Shown here one piece after another: positions 8,297 through 18,328 of a DNA stretch of 64,000 bases (positions are counted from its first letter, which is position 1; every line of letters starts with the position of its first letter). The DNA comes from Arsenicicoccus dermatophilus (GTDB lineage: Bacteria > Actinomycetota > Actinomycetes > Actinomycetales > Dermatophilaceae). The stretch spans positions 1,426,001-1,490,000 of the forward strand of contig NZ_JAKZHU010000001.1 of assembly GCF_022568795.1 (NCBI RefSeq). The letters run 5' to 3'. Below the pieces are notes generated by a model, which saw nothing but the letters and a program-made list of their open reading frames with translations, searched no databases and was not told the origin of the DNA. The translations under genes and the position numbers were made by a program.

Positions 8297-10351
8297 TCAG
8301 CCGATGCGGCGGACCTGCACGATCGTCGGACGAGGACCGGCGAAACGGCCGCCCATGGACTGCTTGACGTAGTCCGGGAAGTGCGAGTGCTGGTCGGCCC
8401 AGGTGCCGTCCTCGCCCGGGTGCTGCACGGCGACGAAGACCGACCCGTCCCGGTCGTGGACGACCGGGCCGCAGGTCTCGGCCTCGGTCGGGACCGCGAG
8501 GAACTGGGTGACGCGACCGCGGTCGGGTCCGCTCAGCTCGACGTGGAACAGACCGTCGTCGTACTTCAGCGAGCTGGGCATGCCGTCCGTCGCGAGCCAC
8601 ATGTCACCGCGGCTGTCGAAGGCCACGTTGTCGGGGCAGGAGATCGGGGCGACCGGGCCCTGGTAGCCGCCGAAGTAGGTGCCGGCGGTCTTGGGGTCGC
8701 CGCAGACGAGGACCAGGTTCCACGAGAACTTCGTGCCCGTGTGGTGGCCGCCGACCTCGGTGATCTCGACGACGTGGCCGTCCTTGTTGAGGGCGCGCGG
8801 GTTGGCCTCGTCCGGACCCGCCTTGCCCTCCTTGCCGCGGTCGGAGTTGTTGGTGCACACGACGTAGATGCGACCGGTGATGGTGTTGGGCTGGACGTCC
8901 TCGGGGCGGTCCATCTTGGTCGGACCCTTGCCGTTGGAACCGACGGCGGCGTCGGCGGCCAGGCGGGTGTAGACCAGGACCTGCTCCAGGGTGAAGCCCT
9001 TGACCATCGAGCGGCCGTCCTTGGTCAGCGGGATCCACTCGCCGCTGCCGTCGCTGACGCCGTCCTCGAGGCCGTCACCGGTGAACTGCGCGACGTAGAG
9101 GTCGCCCTCGGACAGCAGGTGGAGGTTGCGCTTGCGGGCGGCCTCGCCGGGGCGCGAGTCGTAGCGACGCTTGGAGACGAACTTGTAGACGTAGTCGAAC
9201 TTCTCGTCGTCACCCATGTAGGCGACGGCGTGGCCGTCGTCGGCGATGACGATGTTGGCGCCCTCGTGCTTGAAGCGGCCCATCGCGGTGTGCTTGACCG
9301 GCGTGGACCGCGGGTCCATCGGATCGACCTCGACGATCCAGCCGAAGCGGTTGGGCTCGTTCTTGAACTCCGCCGTGCGGGCGTCCCAGCGGGGGTCCAC
9401 CTCGGCCCAGCCGCGGGTGTCCTGCGTGGGTGCCAGGCCGTAGCGCTTCTCCTCCTTGGACGTGCCCTCGGCCTTGAAGTACTGGTTGAAGTTCTCCTCG
9501 CCGGAGACCACGGTGCCCCACGGGGTGGTGCCGCCGGAGCAGTTGTTCATGGTGCCGCGGACCAGGCGACCCGTCGGGTCCTCCTTGGTGCACAGCAGCG
9601 TCGAGCCGGCCGCCGGGCCGTCGACCACGAAGGGGGTGTCGAGGGTGATGCGGCGGTTCAGGCGGCCCGCGCGGCGGTAGGACCAGCGCTCGCCGGCGCG
9701 GGGCCGGGTGAGCTCGACGATGGACAGGCCGTGCGCGGCCCAGGCGACCTTGATGGCCTCGGCCTTGTCCATGGTCGGCGGGAACATGATGTTCTCGTTG
9801 GTGTACTCGTGGTTGCAGACGAGCAGGGCCTGGGTGCCCTTCTTGTCGGTCACGATGATGTCGGTGTAGTCGTTGTTGTAGCCGAACTGCATCGCCTGGG
9901 CGGCGGGCGTCTGGTGCTCGGGGTCGAAGACCGGCGCGCCCTTGAGGATCGGGTCCCCCCACCGGATGATCGGGTGGTACTCGAAGCCGCCCGGGACCGT
10001 CAGGCGATCCACCGTGGCGGCGACGGGCGCGATGCCCATGAAGTCCAGGCCGGAGACGCGCCCGGGACGCTTCTTGCCGCTCCCCTTGCCGTCACCGCGC
10101 TGCGCGTCGAGGGCGGCGGCGTCGTCGGCTCCGGCCGTGGTGGCGCCGAAGGCCAGGGCCAGGGCACCGGCCGCACCGAGGACCGAGCGGCGCGACAGCG
10201 CCGCGGTGGCGATCGAGGCGAAGGTCTCGTTGTCGGAGGTGTTGGGGATGGTCTGGGAGCAGGCGTCACCGCAGCGCAGGTGGCAGGTGACGGCGCTGCG
10301 GTTGGCGTGCGTGATGCCCGCCATCGGCAGCATGGGGCGCTCGGAGTTCAT
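8297..10351 (-). CDS. PhoX-family (DUF839) alkaline phosphatase, Tat-exported
   Basis: The product is 684 residues. PhoX enzymes are calcium/iron-dependent phosphatases exported by the Tat pathway that release phosphate from organic esters. The N-terminus shows the PhoX pattern of spaced cysteines (CHLRCGDAC, about 23-31), then SRRSVLGAAGALALAFG (twin arginine at about 54-55). Conserved internal segments include FGYNNDYTDIIV, NHEYTNENIMFP, GTMNNCSGGTTPWGTV, EENFNQYF and PDNVAFDSRGDMWLATDG. A GGGAGAG ribosome site precedes the ATG. The gene is monocistronic and convergent with the cit operon. Phosphate-starvation control would be expected, but no clear PhoP box was seen. Confidence 0.9.
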   Translation of the reverse strand: MNSERPMLPMAGITHANRSAVTCHLRCGDACSQTIPNTSDNETFASIATAALSRRSVLGAAGALALAFGATTAGADDAAALDAQRGDGKGSGKKRPGRVSGLDFMGIAPVAATVDRLTVPGGFEYHPIIRWGDPILKGAPVFDPEHQTPAAQAMQFGYNNDYTDIIVTDKKGTQALLVCNHEYTNENIMFPPTMDKAEAIKVAWAAHGLSIVELTRPRAGERWSYRRAGRLNRRITLDTPFVVDGPAAGSTLLCTKEDPTGRLVRGTMNNCSGGTTPWGTVVSGEENFNQYFKAEGTSKEEKRYGLAPTQDTRGWAEVDPRWDARTAEFKNEPNRFGWIVEVDPMDPRSTPVKHTAMGRFKHEGANIVIADDGHAVAYMGDDEKFDYVYKFVSKRRYDSRPGEAARKRNLHLLSEGDLYVAQFTGDGLEDGVSDGSGEWIPLTKDGRSMVKGFTLEQVLVYTRLAADAAVGSNGKGPTKMDRPEDVQPNTITGRIYVVCTNNSDRGKEGKAGPDEANPRALNKDGHVVEITEVGGHHTGTKFSWNLVLVCGDPKTAGTYFGGYQGPVAPISCPDNVAFDSRGDMWLATDGMPSSLKYDDGLFHVELSGPDRGRVTQFLAVPTEAETCGPVVHDRDGSVFVAVQHPGEDGTWADQHSHFPDYVKQSMGGRFAGPRPTIVQVRRIG

Positions 10352-10497
10352 CGGCTCTCCCTGGGTCGACGGGTCGTCAGCGGGCCGGGGCAGCCCGCGC
10401 TTCGCAGGAACCTAACGGCCGGTCGCCGCGCGCACAGGTGACCGAGGTGGACCGTGGGTGAACCCTCCGTGAAACCCCCAGACCTGGGCGATCGGGA

Positions 10498-13400
10498 CTA
10501 ACCGTCCGTGTCCGGGTGCCCGCCCTGGCCGTAGAAGCGGCGCTCCACCACGGCCCGCACCCGCCGGGCCACCCGCAGGTAGTCGTCCATGAGCTGCTGG
10601 CCCTCCCCCGGACCCCGGCCCACGAGCCGGGCCACCCCTTCGGCGTCCCGGTGCCCGGACGGGACCGACTCCATCGGCCGCCCCCGCCACAGCATCCCCG
10701 CGTTGCGCAGCCGCGTCGCCGAGGACCAGGCGTCGACCAGCAGACCCGCCTCGTCGGCCGCCAGCAGGCCGGCCTCACGGGCGGCTGCCACGGCCTCCGG
10801 GGTCCCGGTGACCCGCAGCCCCGGCTCGGCATACGCCTGCTGCAGCTGGAGGACCTGCACCGTCCACTCGACGTCGCTCAGCCCGCCCGTGCCCAGCTTG
10901 AGGTGGGTCCGCCGGTCCGCACCTCGCGGGAGCCTCTCGCTCTCCATCCGGGCCTTCAGCCGCCGTATGTCGCGCAGCTGCGCTGCGTCCAGACCCCCTC
11001 GGGATAGCGGTAGGGCTCGACCAGCTGCTCGAACCGCTCCCCGAGCGCCGCGTCCCCGGCCACCGGACGGGCCCGCAGCAGCGCCTGGCGCTCCCAGGTC
11101 TCGGCCCACCGCTCGTAGTAGCGGCGGTAGGAGTCGAGGGTGCGCACGAGCGGACCGTTGCGGCCCTCGGGTCGCAGGTCGGCGTCGATGCCGACGGCCG
11201 GCTCCGGGCCGCCCCAGGCGGTGAGCCGGCGCAGCTCCTGGACGACGGCGACCGCCCGGCGCTGCAGCTCGGCCTCGTCCGCACGGGCTCCGTCGTCCGC
11301 GCCGACACCGTCGTCCGCGGACCCGGCGGCCACCGGCTCGTGCACGAACATCACGTCGGCGTCGCTGCTGTAGCCCAGCTCGGCGCCCCCGAGCCGTCCC
11401 ATCCCGACCACGAGCAGCCGAGTGCCCAGGGGCTCGCGCAGCTCCATCTCGACCTTGGCTGTCGCGGTCTCCAGGGCGACCTCGACGGTGGCCTCGGCGA
11501 TCGTCGTCAGCGCCCGGCCGACCTCGGTGGGCGTGAGCAGGCCCGCGATGTCGGCCACCGCGACCCGGAAGAGCTCGTGGCGGCGTACCCCGCGAACGGC
11601 GAGCATGGCGTCCTCGGGGGTGTCCTTGCGGCCGGCGGCCGAGCGCAGGACGGTGAGCAGGGACTCCCGGCTGCGCGGCCGCAGCCCGACGTCGTCGCCG
11701 AGGACGGCCACGGCCGCGGGGGTGCGCTCCAGCAGCTCCGCGGCGAACCTGCTGGTCGCGAGCACCTGGGCGAGCCGCTCGGCGGCGGAGCCCTCGTCGC
11801 GGAGCATCTTGAGGTACCAGTGGGTCGTGCCCAGCTCGTCGCTGATCTTGCGGAAGGCCAGCAGGCCCGCGTCCGGGTCGGCCCCGTCGGCGAACCAGCC
11901 GAGCATCGCCGGCAGCAGGGTCCGCTGGATCGCGGCGCGGCGGGAGATGCCCTCGGTGAGCGCCTCCAGGTGGCGCAGGGCACCCTGCGGGTCGCGGAAG
12001 CCCAGTGCCGCGAGCCGCTCCCCCGCGGCCTGCGGCGACAGGTGCGCCTCGGCTGCGGAGAGCCGGGCGACCGCGGCGAGCAGCGGGCGGTAGAACAGCC
12101 GCTCGTGCAGCCGGCGGACCTCCAGCGCCCGGCGCCGCCACTGGCGCACGACCTCCGCCCCCGGGTCGCCCTCCAGCCCGAGCGCCCGCCCCAGCCGCCG
12201 CAGCTCGGCGTCGCCCGTCGGGACCAGGTGGGTGCGCCGCAGGCGGAAGAGCTGGATCCGGTGCTCCATCGCCCGCAGGAAGCGGTAGGCCTCGTCGAGC
12301 ACCGCCGCGTCGTCGCGGGCCACGTAGCCGCCGTGGGCCAGGGCCTCCAGGGCCTCCAGCGTCGTCCCCGAGCGCAGGGACTCGTCCATCCGCCCGTGCA
12401 CGAGCTGGAGCAGCTGGACCGAGAACTCGACGTCCCGCAGGCCGCCCGGCCCGAGCTTGAGCTGACGATCCGCCTCGCGCGCCGGCACGTGCTGCTCGAC
12501 CCGCCGCCGCATGGCCTGCACGTCCTCGACGAAGTTCTCGCGCGTCGAGGCCTGCCAGACCAGGGGCCGCACGGCGTCGAGGTAGCGCTGGGCGAGCTCC
12601 GGGTCCCCGGCCACGTGCCGCGCCTTGAGCAGCGCCTGGAACTCCCAGGTCTTGGCCCAGCGCTGGTAGTAGCCGAGGTGCCCCGCCACCGTGCGCACGA
12701 GCGGGCCGTTCTTGCCCTCGGGGCGCAGCGCCGCGTCCACCGGCCACAAGGTCCCCTCCCCGGTCGAGGTGGCGCAGGCCCGCATCAGGGCGCTCGCCAC
12801 CTGCGCCCCCACCTGCAGCGCCTCCTGCTCGTGCGCGCTGCCCGGCGCGATCGCCTCGTCCGCGGGCTCGCACACGAAGATCACGTCGACGTCGCTGACG
12901 TAGTTGAGCTCCCGCCCGCCGCACTTGCCCATCCCGATGACCGCCAGCCGCACCTGGTCGGCCCCCGCGACCTCGGCGACGGCGATCCGGTGGGCGGCCT
13001 CGAGGGCGGCGGCCGCGAGGTCGGCAAGCGCGCGGGCCGTCCCGGGCAGGACCTCGCGCGCGTCGGGACCGGTCAGGTCCAGCGCGGCGATCGACAGCAG
13101 CTCTCCGCGGTAGGCCACCCGCAGGGCGTCGTGCGCCTCGGCCGTGGGCAGCCCGTCGACGGCCGCCACCAGCGCGCGGACCAGGTCCAGCGACGAGCGG
13201 TGGCGGGCCTGGGCGGCGCGGCGCCAGTCGGTGGGGTGGGCGACCAGGTGGTCGGCGAGCGCGGAGGACGCACCCACCACGGCGAGCAGCCGGCTGGTCG
13301 CCATACGGTCCGCGCGCAGCGTCCGCACCAGCTCGTCCGCCTCGCCGCCCGCCACCTCGAGCAGCCGCACGAGCGACAGCAGGGCCAGGTCCGGGTCGGG

Positions 13401-13550
13401 AGTGGCGGCGAGCTCGGCCACCAGGTCCTCCCGGCGACCGGCCACGAGGGCCGCCAGGGAGGGGTCCGCCAGCAGCCGCTCGGCCCGGGCCGGGTCGGAG
13501 AAGCCCTGGCGGGCCAGGCTGTGGCCGGGGGTGGGACGGGAGCTGCTCAC
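10498..13550 (-). pseudogene. glnE: Bifunctional glutamine synthetase adenylyltransferase/deadenylase GlnE, frameshifted
   Basis: GlnE adenylylates and deadenylylates glutamine synthetase. Two nucleotidyltransferase repeats are visible: GMGKCGGRELNYVSDVDVIF in the first half and GMGRLGGAELGYSSDADVMF in the second. From the GTG at 13550 the frame stays open to VEPYRYPEG, then runs into VWTQRS and a stop near 10956. The rest (GLDAAQLRDIRRLKARMES to VVERRFYGQG) continues in another frame to 10498. The switch is at a run of five C on the plus strand (10994-10998); one more base would restore a single frame of about 1017 residues. Glutamine synthetase regulators are normally retained, so sequencing error is likely. 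It begins 25 nt after glnA2. Confidence 0.9.
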
Positions 13551-13575
13551 GGCATCGACCTCGTTCGTCGGCGCG

Positions 13576-14925
13576 TCACAGGCGCGGCAGCAGCCGCTCC
13601 AGCTCGTACGGCGTGACCTGTGCGCGGTAGGCCTCCCACTCCTCGCGCTTGTTGCGCAGGAAGTAGTCGAAGACGTGCTCGCCGAGGGCCTCGGCCACCA
13701 GGTCGGAGCGCTCCATGACCTCCAGCGCCCGGCCGAGGGACCGCGGCAGCGGGGCGATCCCGAGGGCCGCGCGCTCGGCGTCGGTGAGGGCCCAGACGTC
13801 GTCCTCGGCCTCCTCGGGCAGCTCGTAGCCCTCCTCGATCCCCTTGAGGCCGGCGGCGAGCAGCACCGAGTAGGTGAGGTAGGGATTGCACGCCGTGTCG
13901 ATGGTGCGGATCTCGACGCGGGTGGCCTGGCCCTTGGTGGGCTTGTACATCGGGACGCGGACCATGGCCGAGCGGTTGGCGTGTCCCCAGCAGACGTAGG
14001 CCGGTGCCTCTCCCCCGCCCCAGAGGCGCTTGTAGGAGTTGACCCACTGGTTGGTGACCGCGGTGATCTCGGGGGCGTGGCGCATCAGCCCGGCGACGAA
14101 CTGCCGCCCCAGCCGGGAGAGCTGGTAGCGCGCGCCGGCCTCGTAGAAGGCGTTGTTGTCGCCCTCGAAGAGCGACACGTGGGTGTGCATCCCGGATCCC
14201 GGGTGGTCCGCCAGCGGCTTGGGCATGAACGACGCGTAGACGCCGTGCTCCAGGGCGACCTCCTTGACCACCGTGCGGAAGGTCATGATGTTGTCGGCCA
14301 TGCTCATCGCGTCGGCATACCGCAGGTCGATCTCGTTCTGGCCCGGGGCGCCCTCGTGGTGGCTGAACTCCACCGAGATCCCCATCGACTCGAGCATGGT
14401 GATCGCCGCGCGGCGGAAGTCGTGGGCCGTGCCCTGCGGGAGGTGGTCGAAGTAGCCGCCCTCGTCGACCGGCCGGGGCGGGTTGCTCACCCGCCGGGAG
14501 TCCGGCGCGGACTGCTCGAAGAGGAAGAACTCGATCTCCGGGTGGACGTAGAACGTGAACCCGAGGTCGGCGGCCTTGGTCAGCTGACGGTGCAGGACGT
14601 GCCGCGGGTCGGCCAGCGAGGGCACCCCGTCGGTCGACATCAGGTCGCAGAACATCCTCGCGGTGCCGGGAGACTCGCCGCGCCAGGGCAGCACCTGGAA
14701 GGTCGTGGGGTCCGGCTTGGCGAGCATGTCGGCCTCGTTGACCCGAGCCATGCCCTCGATCACCGAGCCGTCGAAGCCGATGCCCTCGGAGAAGGCCGCC
14801 TCCAGCTCGGCCGGCGAGATCGCCACGGACTTCAGCGTCCCCAGCACGTCGGTGAACCACAGCCGCACGAAACGGATGTCGCGCTCCTCGATCGAGCGCA
14901 GGACGAACTCCTCCTGGCGATTCAT
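13576..14925 (-). CDS. glnA2: Type I glutamine synthetase-family protein GlnA2
   Basis: The product is 449 residues, starting MNRQEEFVLRSIEERDIRFV, very like mycobacterial GlnA2, which also lies next to glnE. Catalytic-domain landmarks are FDGSVIEGMARVNEADM, the metal-binding YFDHLPQGTAHDFRR, EFSHHEGAPGQNEIDLR, the ammonium/ATP segment GSGMHTHVSLFEG and WGHANRSAMVRVP. The loop that carries the adenylylated tyrosine in GSI-beta enzymes (NLYDLPP) reads DDVWALTD here, so the tyrosine is missing. GlnA2-type proteins may be glutamine or gamma-glutamyl-polyamine synthetases. An upstream in-frame extension exists, but GGGAGG just before the chosen ATG fits better. A GlnR-like box lies upstream. Confidence 0.88.
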   Translation of the reverse strand: MNRQEEFVLRSIEERDIRFVRLWFTDVLGTLKSVAISPAELEAAFSEGIGFDGSVIEGMARVNEADMLAKPDPTTFQVLPWRGESPGTARMFCDLMSTDGVPSLADPRHVLHRQLTKAADLGFTFYVHPEIEFFLFEQSAPDSRRVSNPPRPVDEGGYFDHLPQGTAHDFRRAAITMLESMGISVEFSHHEGAPGQNEIDLRYADAMSMADNIMTFRTVVKEVALEHGVYASFMPKPLADHPGSGMHTHVSLFEGDNNAFYEAGARYQLSRLGRQFVAGLMRHAPEITAVTNQWVNSYKRLWGGGEAPAYVCWGHANRSAMVRVPMYKPTKGQATRVEIRTIDTACNPYLTYSVLLAAGLKGIEEGYELPEEAEDDVWALTDAERAALGIAPLPRSLGRALEVMERSDLVAEALGEHVFDYFLRNKREEWEAYRAQVTPYELERLLPRL

Positions 14926-14947
14926 GCCACCAGCCTCCCTCACCGAT

Positions 14948-14963
14948 GTTTCGCCCGCGTTAC
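14948..14963 (-). promoter_or_regulatory. GlnR-type box upstream of glnA2
   Basis: On the minus strand the sequence reads GTAAC, six bases, GAAAC, matching the actinobacterial GlnR half-operator gTnAC-n6-GaAAC. It lies 22 bp upstream of the glnA2 start codon. No second a/b pair at the usual spacing was found. Confidence 0.5.
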
Positions 14964-15083
14964 GCCGCGCCGATCCCGGCGATTCACCCTCGCGTCGCGC
15001 GTCCGACACCTGCGGAGTACGGTGTCTTCACGCCGGTTCCTACCGGGCCGGTCAACGAGGATCGGACAGGATCGAGGTCTGTC

Positions 15084-15494
15084 ATGACTGAGCAGAGCAG
15101 CGAGACCACCGTCGCTGATCAGGTGAGCGTGTCCCGCGTCGTCCCCCACTCCGTCGAGAGCGTCTGGGGCGTCCTCATGAAGCCCCACGGTGCCGAGGCC
15201 CTCCTGGGCGAGGGCGGCGAGCTGGGCACCAAGGGCGAGCCCTGGCGCGCGGCGGACGGCACGCACGGCGTCGCCCGCAGCTTCCACCCGATGGAGCAGA
15301 TCCGGTTCTCCTGGCACCCCGACGACTCCGCCGACTCCCCCGCCAGCGTGGTCGAGCTCGACCTCGCCAAGGAGGGTGAGGACAGCACCAGGCTCGACCT
15401 CACCCACAGCCAGCTTCCGGCGGGTGCCGACCACGACGCGCTCACCGCTCGCTGGGAGGCCGCCCTCGAGCGGATCGGCCAGGACGCCCCCTGA
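15084..15494 (+). CDS. SRPBCC-domain (AHSA1/START-like) protein
   Basis: A 136-residue soluble protein with the START-like pattern of the SRPBCC superfamily: SVSRVVPHSVESVWGVLM at the N-terminus, a central GTHGVARSFHPMEQIRFSWHP strand pair, and a C-terminal amphipathic helix (DALTARWEAALERIG). Such proteins bind hydrophobic ligands in a helix-grip fold; the ligand here is unknown. The ATG at 15084 is preferred to upstream in-frame codons. It is divergent from glnA2 and ends at a strong hairpin shared with the next, convergent gene. Confidence 0.75.
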   Translation: MTEQSSETTVADQVSVSRVVPHSVESVWGVLMKPHGAEALLGEGGELGTKGEPWRAADGTHGVARSFHPMEQIRFSWHPDDSADSPASVVELDLAKEGEDSTRLDLTHSQLPAGADHDALTARWEAALERIGQDAP

Positions 15495-15529
15495 CCGAGA
15501 GTCCTGACGGTCGGCCCACGGCCGCAGCC

Positions 15530-15569
15530 CACGAGGCCCGGTGCTCCACCTGGAGCACCGGGCCTCGTG
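15530..15569. terminator. Terminator hairpin after the SRPBCC gene
   Basis: A perfect 18-bp inverted repeat (arms 15530-15547 and 15552-15569) with an ACCT loop lies 35 nt after the SRPBCC stop, between convergent genes. There is no T-run. Confidence 0.75.
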
Positions 15570-15640
15570 CTGTCGCACGGTGGTCCGCCGACACGAGCGA
15601 GAGGATCTGGTGGCCGCACCGACTCAGTGGCCGAGGCGGC

Positions 15641-15847
15641 TCACAAGCCGAGCGCATTGGGGCGGTGGCCGTCCTCGTCCTCGCGACGCTCGTCCTCCTC
15701 GTCCCAGGCCTCCGTGCGCGCGTGCGCCGTGGCCAGCGCGGCCTGCGCCTCGGACTCGGTGGCGTAGGGGCCCATGACGTCCTCGTCGCGGGAGCGGTTC
15801 TCGTCGGTCTCGACCTGACGGGTCTTCACGTTGAACCAGTAGGCCAT
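15641..15847 (-). CDS. Small SPOR-domain-like protein
   Basis: A 68-residue protein, [19 protein letters not shown] then [16 protein letters not shown] and an acidic tail ([14 protein letters not shown]). It matches the short actinobacterial SPOR-like family, which has the pattern of an aromatic-rich strand, LLGPY, a segment of the type ATxxEA, and an acidic C-terminus. SPOR folds usually bind peptidoglycan, but these short forms have no membrane or signal segment, so the role is uncertain. A GAGGAG ribosome site precedes the ATG. It is divergent from map. Confidence 0.7.
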   Translation of the reverse strand: MAYWFNVKTRQVETDENRSRDEDVMGPYATESEAQAALATAHARTEAWDEEDERREDEDGHRPNALGL

Positions 15848-15932
15848 GGCTCCTCCTCGGGCTGCGGTGGTGGGGTGCTGCTGCTGTCGCGAGATGCAGG
15901 ACCCCGGCGGCGGGGTCCCTAGACTGCACCCT

Positions 15933-16811
15933 ATGCCGACCTCCCCCCGCCCTGCCGCACCTCTGACCGCCGGCACCGTCTCCCCCCGCCTCGCCGTCCC
16001 GGACACCATCGTCCGGCCGCACTACGTCGATCGCGGGGAGGACATCCGCGAGGACGGTGACGCACTGGTCAAGGACGCCGCCACCATCGAGCGGATGCGC
16101 GCCGCCGGGCGGCTGGCCGCGGAGGCGATGGCGGTGGGCGCCGCGCTGGTCGCCCCCGGCGTGACGACCGACGAGATCGACCGTGCCGTCCACGAGTTCG
16201 TGGTCGCCGCGGGGGCCTACCCGAGCCCACTGGGCTACAAGGGCTTCCCCAAGTCGCTGTGCACGTCGGTCAACGAGGTCATCTGCCACGGCATCCCCGA
16301 CGACCGCCCGCTCCAGGACGGCGACATCGTCAACCTCGACGTCACGGTCTACCTCGACGGCGTGCACGGCGACACCGACGCCACCTACCTCGTCGGCGAC
16401 GTCGACGAGGAGTCGCGGCTGCTGGTCGAGCGCACCCACGAGGCGATGATGCGCGGCATCAAGGCAGCCCGCCCGGGCCGGGAGGTCAACGTCATCGGCC
16501 GCGTGATCGAGTCTTACGCCAAGCGATTCGGGTACGGCGTCGTCCGCGACTACACCGGCCACGGGATCGGCACCGAGTTCCACTCCGGCCTGATCGTCCC
16601 CCACTACGACGCTGCGCCTCGCTACGACACCGTCATCGAGCCGGGCATGACCTTCACCGTCGAGCCGATGCTCACCCTCGGCGGCGACGACGACTGGGAG
16701 CTGTGGGACGACGGCTGGACCGTGGTCACCGCCGACGGCAGCCGGTCGGCGCAGTTCGAGCACACCGTCGTGATCACCGAGACGGGCGCAGAGATCCTCA
16801 CCCAGGTGTGA
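15933..16811 (+). CDS. map: Type I methionine aminopeptidase with N-terminal extension
   Basis: Removes the initiator methionine from new proteins. The 292-residue product has the roughly 40-residue Pro-rich N-terminal extension ([21 protein letters not shown]) typical of actinobacterial MapB-type enzymes, then the pita-bread fold. The metal-ligand segments are visible: [12 protein letters not shown] (two Asp), [10 protein letters not shown] (His), [10 protein letters not shown] (Glu) and [11 protein letters not shown] (Glu). It is leaderless: -10 TAGACT (15920-15925), 7 nt, then ATG. A second, shorter Map is encoded at 57816-58592. Confidence 0.93.
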   Translation: MPTSPRPAAPLTAGTVSPRLAVPDTIVRPHYVDRGEDIREDGDALVKDAATIERMRAAGRLAAEAMAVGAALVAPGVTTDEIDRAVHEFVVAAGAYPSPLGYKGFPKSLCTSVNEVICHGIPDDRPLQDGDIVNLDVTVYLDGVHGDTDATYLVGDVDEESRLLVERTHEAMMRGIKAARPGREVNVIGRVIESYAKRFGYGVVRDYTGHGIGTEFHSGLIVPHYDAAPRYDTVIEPGMTFTVEPMLTLGGDDDWELWDDGWTVVTADGSRSAQFEHTVVITETGAEILTQV

Positions 16812-16879
16812 CGGGGTGCGACGGCGGTAGCGGGGCGTGGGCGCACCTGACCGCTCGTCACCGGCATACCCTGTCCTGC

Positions 16880-17650
16880 ATGACTGCGAAGAAGAGCCAC
16901 CCGCTGGGCATCGACGTCGGCGGCAGCGGCATCAAGGGCGCACCCGTGGACCTGACCACCGGTGACTTCGCCGCCGAGCGGGTGCGGATCCCCACCCCGG
17001 AGAAGTCCACCCCCGAAGCCGTCGCCGACGTGATTGCCTCGATCATCGCGTCGTTCGACGAGGTCGGGCCGGACACCCCGGTGGGCATCACGGTGCCCGG
17101 CGTGGTCACCCACGGCGTGGTCCGGTCCGCCGCCAACATCGACAAGGCCTGGCTGGACTGCGACGCCGAGGCTCTGTTCGCCGAGCGGCTCGGGCGTCCG
17201 GTGCACGTGGTCAACGACGCGGACGCCGCCGGCCTGGCCGAGGTGAGGTACGGCGCGGCCAAGGGCAAGGACGGCTTCGTCATCCTCACCACCCTGGGCA
17301 CCGGCATCGGCGTGGCGCTGGTCCACGACGGGCGGCTGATCCCCAACGCCGAGCTCGGTCACCTGGAGATCGACGGCCACGACGCCGAGACCCGGGCCTC
17401 CCGCGGCGTCGCCGAGGCCAAGGACCTGTCCTGGCAGGAGTGGGCCGAGCGGCTCCAGCGGTACTACCGCCACCTGGAGGACCTGCTCTGGCCGGACCTG
17501 TTCGTCGTCGGCGGCGGGGTGTCCAAGAAGGCCGACAAGTTCCTGCCGCTGCTCGACATCCGCACCCCCATCGTCCCCGCCGCGCTGCGCAACAGCGCCG
17601 GGATCGTCGGCGCCGCCGTGCTCGCCTCCGAGGCGGCGCCCCGCCGCTGA
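16880..17650 (+). CDS. ppgK: Polyphosphate--glucose phosphotransferase (polyphosphate glucokinase)
   Basis: Phosphorylates glucose using inorganic polyphosphate (and usually ATP), feeding glycolysis; typical of Actinobacteria. The 256-residue ROK-family protein has the N-terminal phosphate-binding [15 protein letters not shown], the catalytic [11 protein letters not shown], the second phosphate loop [23 protein letters not shown] and [11 protein letters not shown]. It is leaderless, with TACCCT (16867-16872), 7 nt, then ATG. It follows map by 68 nt in the same direction and converges on the MBL hydrolase gene. Confidence 0.94.
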   Translation: MTAKKSHPLGIDVGGSGIKGAPVDLTTGDFAAERVRIPTPEKSTPEAVADVIASIIASFDEVGPDTPVGITVPGVVTHGVVRSAANIDKAWLDCDAEALFAERLGRPVHVVNDADAAGLAEVRYGAAKGKDGFVILTTLGTGIGVALVHDGRLIPNAELGHLEIDGHDAETRASRGVAEAKDLSWQEWAERLQRYYRHLEDLLWPDLFVVGGGVSKKADKFLPLLDIRTPIVPAALRNSAGIVGAAVLASEAAPRR

Positions 17651-17671
17651 CCAGGCCGGCCCGTCGGCGGG

Positions 17672-18319
17672 TCAGGACAGCTCGTGGGGGCCCTGGCCGG
17701 CGAGGTCGACCACCTCGGTCTGCTCGAGGGAGAAGTCCCGGGCGTGGCCGAGGTAGATCTCGCGGCCCGGCCGCGCGAGCAGCCCGTCGTGGATCGGCAC
17801 CGCCACCCTCGGGGCGATCCGGCGCAGGAAGCCGAGGGTCTCCTTGCTCGCGCACGAGGGCGCGTTGAGCGGGAAGGCCAGCACGTCCACCTCCCCGGGG
17901 TCGGCGTCGTAGGCGTCTCCGGGGTGGAACAGCGTGGGCTCTCCCGCGGCGCGCAGGACCGCTCCGGTGTTGCGGATCCGCGGGAGGAACTCGTTGATCA
18001 CCGCGTGCTGCTCCCCCACCCCGCGCAGGGTGACGTCGCCGATGCGCACCTCGGTGCCGGCGACGAAGGGCTCGGCCCCGTCGAGCTGGACCAGGTCGCG
18101 GGCCTGGGCCTCCACCCAGAAGGCCGCGTCCGGGTTCGTCGCCCGCAGGGCCGGCAGCCGGTCGGGGTCGACATGGTCCGGGTGCTGGTGGGTGATCACG
18201 ACGGCGTCCAGGTCCCGCAGCTCCTCCCATCCCGGGGCGAGGGTGCCGGGGTCGAGCAGGATCCGGCTGTCGGCCATCTCCACGAGCAGACAGGCGTGGC
18301 CCAGGTGAGTCAGTCGCAT
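17672..18319 (-). CDS. MBL-fold metal-dependent hydrolase (UlaG-like)
   Basis: A 215-residue metallo-beta-lactamase-fold protein. The zinc motif reads THQHPDHVD, preceded by [12 protein letters not shown] and LLDPGTL, and followed by GDAYDAD, which carries the bridging aspartate. Absence of C-terminal RNase-type domains puts it with UlaG-like small hydrolases of unknown substrate. It is probably leaderless: TAGGCT on the minus strand (18326-18331), 6 nt, ATG. That -10 overlaps the stop codon of the upstream diguanylate cyclase gene, so it can be transcribed with it or alone. Confidence 0.82.
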   Translation of the reverse strand: MRLTHLGHACLLVEMADSRILLDPGTLAPGWEELRDLDAVVITHQHPDHVDPDRLPALRATNPDAAFWVEAQARDLVQLDGAEPFVAGTEVRIGDVTLRGVGEQHAVINEFLPRIRNTGAVLRAAGEPTLFHPGDAYDADPGEVDVLAFPLNAPSCASKETLGFLRRIAPRVAVPIHDGLLARPGREIYLGHARDFSLEQTEVVDLAGQGPHELS

Positions 18320-18328
18320 GCGCCCAGC

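Noticed and set aside
8285-10441. A 718-codon open frame on the plus strand opposite phoX
   Set aside because: Val/Gly/Asp-rich translation without motifs; it mirrors codon structure of the PhoX gene on the other strand.
10498-13550. glnE as two separate genes
   Set aside because: The second part has no start signal and both parts join into one normal GlnE if one base is added.
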